A DNA stretch of 7,281 nt from an uncultured Erysipelotrichaceae bacterium. Its GTDB lineage: Bacteria > Bacillota_I > Bacilli_A > Erysipelotrichales > Coprobacillaceae. The position numbers and the translations under genes were made by a program. The notes beneath the pieces were generated by a model. It had not been told where the DNA came from and ran no database searches. It saw only the letters and a list, made by a program, of their open reading frames with translations. Location of the stretch: positions 1 to 7,281 of the forward strand of contig URQL01000082.1 of NCBI GenBank assembly GCA_900550005.1, in the 5' to 3' direction. This document shows, piece by piece, positions 5,448-7,281 of the stretch (positions within the stretch are counted from its first letter, which is position 1; each line of letters begins with the position of its first letter).

Positions 5448-5473
5448 AAAAATTTGAAAGAGAGGTGTTAGAT

Positions 5474-7281
5474 ATGTCAAATGAAACTACTTTTTTAGAG
5501 TTACCAGTTATTTGTACACGTGGAATGCTTGTATTCCCTGGTAATCGTTTATCATTAGACGTAGGAAGACCAAAAAGCTTAAATGCAATTAATGATGGAA
5601 ATAACTTATACGACAAGAATGTTGTATTTGTATCACAAATCAATCCTCTAGATGAAGATCCTAATTATGATGGTGTTTATCATGTGGGGACTTTATGTAA
5701 AATTCAAAAGAAAATCAGACGTGACAATAGTGGAATCATCAAATTAACTGTTGAAGGTGAAAAACGTGTTCGTTTACACTCTTTAGAAGTAAAAAATGAA
5801 TGCTTATATGCTCAAATTGAAGTGTTGATGGACGAATTAGGGGATGAAAATGAAGAAGTTGCACTTGTAAGAAGAATTGCTTCTTCATTAGAAAATGTTG
5901 GAAATCAATTTACAGGAATGCCTAGAGATGTTTTGAATAGTTTAACATCAGGTGTTTCAGCAAGTTACCTTGCAGATTCTATTGCGCATTATCTACCAAT
6001 GAAATTGGAAAAGAAACAAAAAATGTTAGAAGAACTTAATGTAAACGAACGTTTAATGCTTGTCATTGGGGAAATGGAATCTGAAAAGATGATCAATGAA
6101 TTAGAACAAAACATTAATAAAAAAGTAAGAGAAAGCATTGATGAAAATCAACGTGAATATTACTTACGTGAAAAAATTCGTGCAATTAAAGATGAATTAG
6201 GTGATACAACAAATAAAGCGGATGATGCTGATCAAATTCGTGAAATGATTCAAAATAATCCTTATCCTCAATATGTAAAAGATAAGGCAGAAGAAGAATT
6301 AAAACGTTTTGAAATGATGCCACCTGCTTCTTCAGAAGCTAATGTTGTACGTAACTATTTAGATTGGTTACTAAAAACACCTTGGTATCAAGAAACAAAA
6401 GATAGTGATAATCTAAGTGAAGTTGAACAAATTTTAGATGAAGATCATTATGGACTTGAAAAAGTTAAAGAACGTATTCTTGAACAATTAGCTGTAAAAC
6501 AAATGACAAATTCTTTAAAAGCACCAATTATTTGTTTATATGGTCCTCCTGGAGTAGGTAAGACAAGTTTAGGTAAATCCATTGCACGTGCATTAGGACG
6601 TGAATTTGTTAAAGCAAGCTTAGGTGGAGTTACAGACGAATCAGAAATTCGTGGACATCGTCGTACTTATTTAGGAGCATTACCAGGAAGAATTATTCAG
6701 GGTATGAAAAAAGTTGGTGTTGTTAACCCTGTTTTCCTACTTGATGAAATTGATAAAATGTCTAGAGATTATAAAGGAGATCCTTCTAGTGCTATGTTAG
6801 AAGTATTAGATCCTGAACAAAATTCACAATTCTCAGACAACTATTTAGAAGAACCTTATGATTTATCTAAAGTATTATTTATTGCAACAGCAAACTCATT
6901 AGATACGATCCCAGGACCACTTCGTGATCGTCTAGAAATTATTGAACTTTCAAGTTACACAGAACAAGAAAAACAAATTATTGCTCGTGATCACTTAGTT
7001 AAAAAAGAATTAAAAGCACACGGGTTAAATGAAACACAACTTATTTTTAAAGATGAAGCTTTAATGAAAATCATTCGTCACTATACACGTGAAGCAGGTG
7101 TTCGTCAATTAGAAAGATTAATTGCGAAAATCTGCCGTAAAGTAGATGTTAAAATTTTAAAACATGAAGTTGAACAAGTTGTGATCGATGAAGTTAATGT
7201 TGAAGAATATTTAGGTAAGCCTATTTTTGACCATACTAAAAAATTATCAGAAGCACAAGTGGGTGTAGTTACTGGTTTAGC
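5474..7281 (+). CDS. lon: ATP-dependent Lon protease (LonA type), N-terminal 602 residues, cut by window edge
   Basis: Cytosolic AAA+ serine protease that unfolds and degrades damaged and regulatory proteins. The frame is open from ATG 5474 to the right edge. The N-terminal substrate-recognition (LON/PUA-like) domain begins 'LPVICTRGMLVFPG' and is followed by a helical, coiled-coil-prone linker containing 'QREYYLREKIRAIKDELG'. The AAA+ module has Walker A GPPGVGKT (357-364), 'EIRGHRRTYLGALPG', Walker B FLLDEID (421-427), an arginine-finger segment 'PLRDRLEII' (from 482) and a sensor-2 'GVRQLER' (Arg544). Positions track Escherichia coli Lon almost residue for residue, so about 170-190 residues are missing. 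The missing part includes the Ser-Lys dyad; the window stops near the start of the protease domain ('VGVVTGLA'). GAGGTG (5462-5467) lies 6 nt before the ATG. No dedicated promoter is visible in the 51-bp gap after tig. The absence of a membrane-spanning insert argues against the LonB type. Confidence 0.97.
   Translation, partial: MSNETTFLELPVICTRGMLVFPGNRLSLDVGRPKSLNAINDGNNLYDKNVVFVSQINPLDEDPNYDGVYHVGTLCKIQKKIRRDNSGIIKLTVEGEKRVRLHSLEVKNECLYAQIEVLMDELGDENEEVALVRRIASSLENVGNQFTGMPRDVLNSLTSGVSASYLADSIAHYLPMKLEKKQKMLEELNVNERLMLVIGEMESEKMINELEQNINKKVRESIDENQREYYLREKIRAIKDELGDTTNKADDADQIREMIQNNPYPQYVKDKAEEELKRFEMMPPASSEANVVRNYLDWLLKTPWYQETKDSDNLSEVEQILDEDHYGLEKVKERILEQLAVKQMTNSLKAPIICLYGPPGVGKTSLGKSIARALGREFVKASLGGVTDESEIRGHRRTYLGALPGRIIQGMKKVGVVNPVFLLDEIDKMSRDYKGDPSSAMLEVLDPEQNSQFSDNYLEEPYDLSKVLFIATANSLDTIPGPLRDRLEIIELSSYTEQEKQIIARDHLVKKELKAHGLNETQLIFKDEALMKIIRHYTREAGVRQLERLIAKICRKVDVKILKHEVEQVVIDEVNVEEYLGKPIFDHTKKLSEAQVGVVTGL

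Noticed and set aside
5446..5643. Minus-strand open frame over the start of lon
   Set aside because: It is antisense to the conserved Lon N-terminus and overlaps the lon ribosome binding site, with no supporting signals.

Overview
The window is AT-rich chromosomal DNA from a low-GC Gram-positive bacterium. Gene content, strong GGAGG-type ribosome binding sites, Bacillus-type sigma-A promoters, a CCA-encoding tRNA gene and an HrcA/CIRCE operator all point to Firmicutes. The direct tig-lon adjacency and the cytoplasmic GH29 fucosidase fit a gut Erysipelotrichia/Coprobacillaceae-type organism. That placement is inference, and the species cannot be named from the sequence.

Layout. (1) Positions 1-275 hold the 3' end of a GerMN-domain (GerM-like) gene. 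(2) Positions 338-2088 hold a two-gene unit: a family 29 alpha-L-fucosidase with its own promoter, overlapping by one base (TAATG) a YfcE/YsnB-type metallophosphoesterase. The unit ends at a strong terminator whose 5' arm lies inside the coding sequence. (3) Positions 2132-2299 form a self-contained tRNA-Arg(UCU) transcription unit with promoter, tRNA and terminator. (4) A class I amidotransferase-like peptidase C26 gene runs leftward (3017-2331). (5) Divergent from it, an extended -10 promoter followed by a near-consensus CIRCE element leads into a TPR-like YsoA-type protein (3165-4085). (6) Trigger factor (tig, 4151-5422) follows with its own strong promoter, then an intrinsic terminator. 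(7) The ATP-dependent protease gene lon starts at 5474 and runs off the right edge before its protease active site.

From memory of the Bacillus subtilis map, gerM-rph-ysnA-ysnB and ysoA-tig-clpX-lonB-lonA lie in the same chromosomal neighbourhood. This window looks like a shortened version of that region. A fucosidase occupies the place of rph/ysnA, and clpX and lonB are absent between tig and lon.

The functional theme of the right half is protein quality control: a nascent-chain chaperone (Tig), a AAA+ protease (Lon) and an uncharacterised helical-repeat protein, headed by a heat-shock operator. The most notable observation is that the CIRCE element puts the TPR-like gene, and perhaps tig and lon by readthrough, under predicted HrcA control. 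No CRISPR array, insertion sequence, prophage or obvious defence system was seen.
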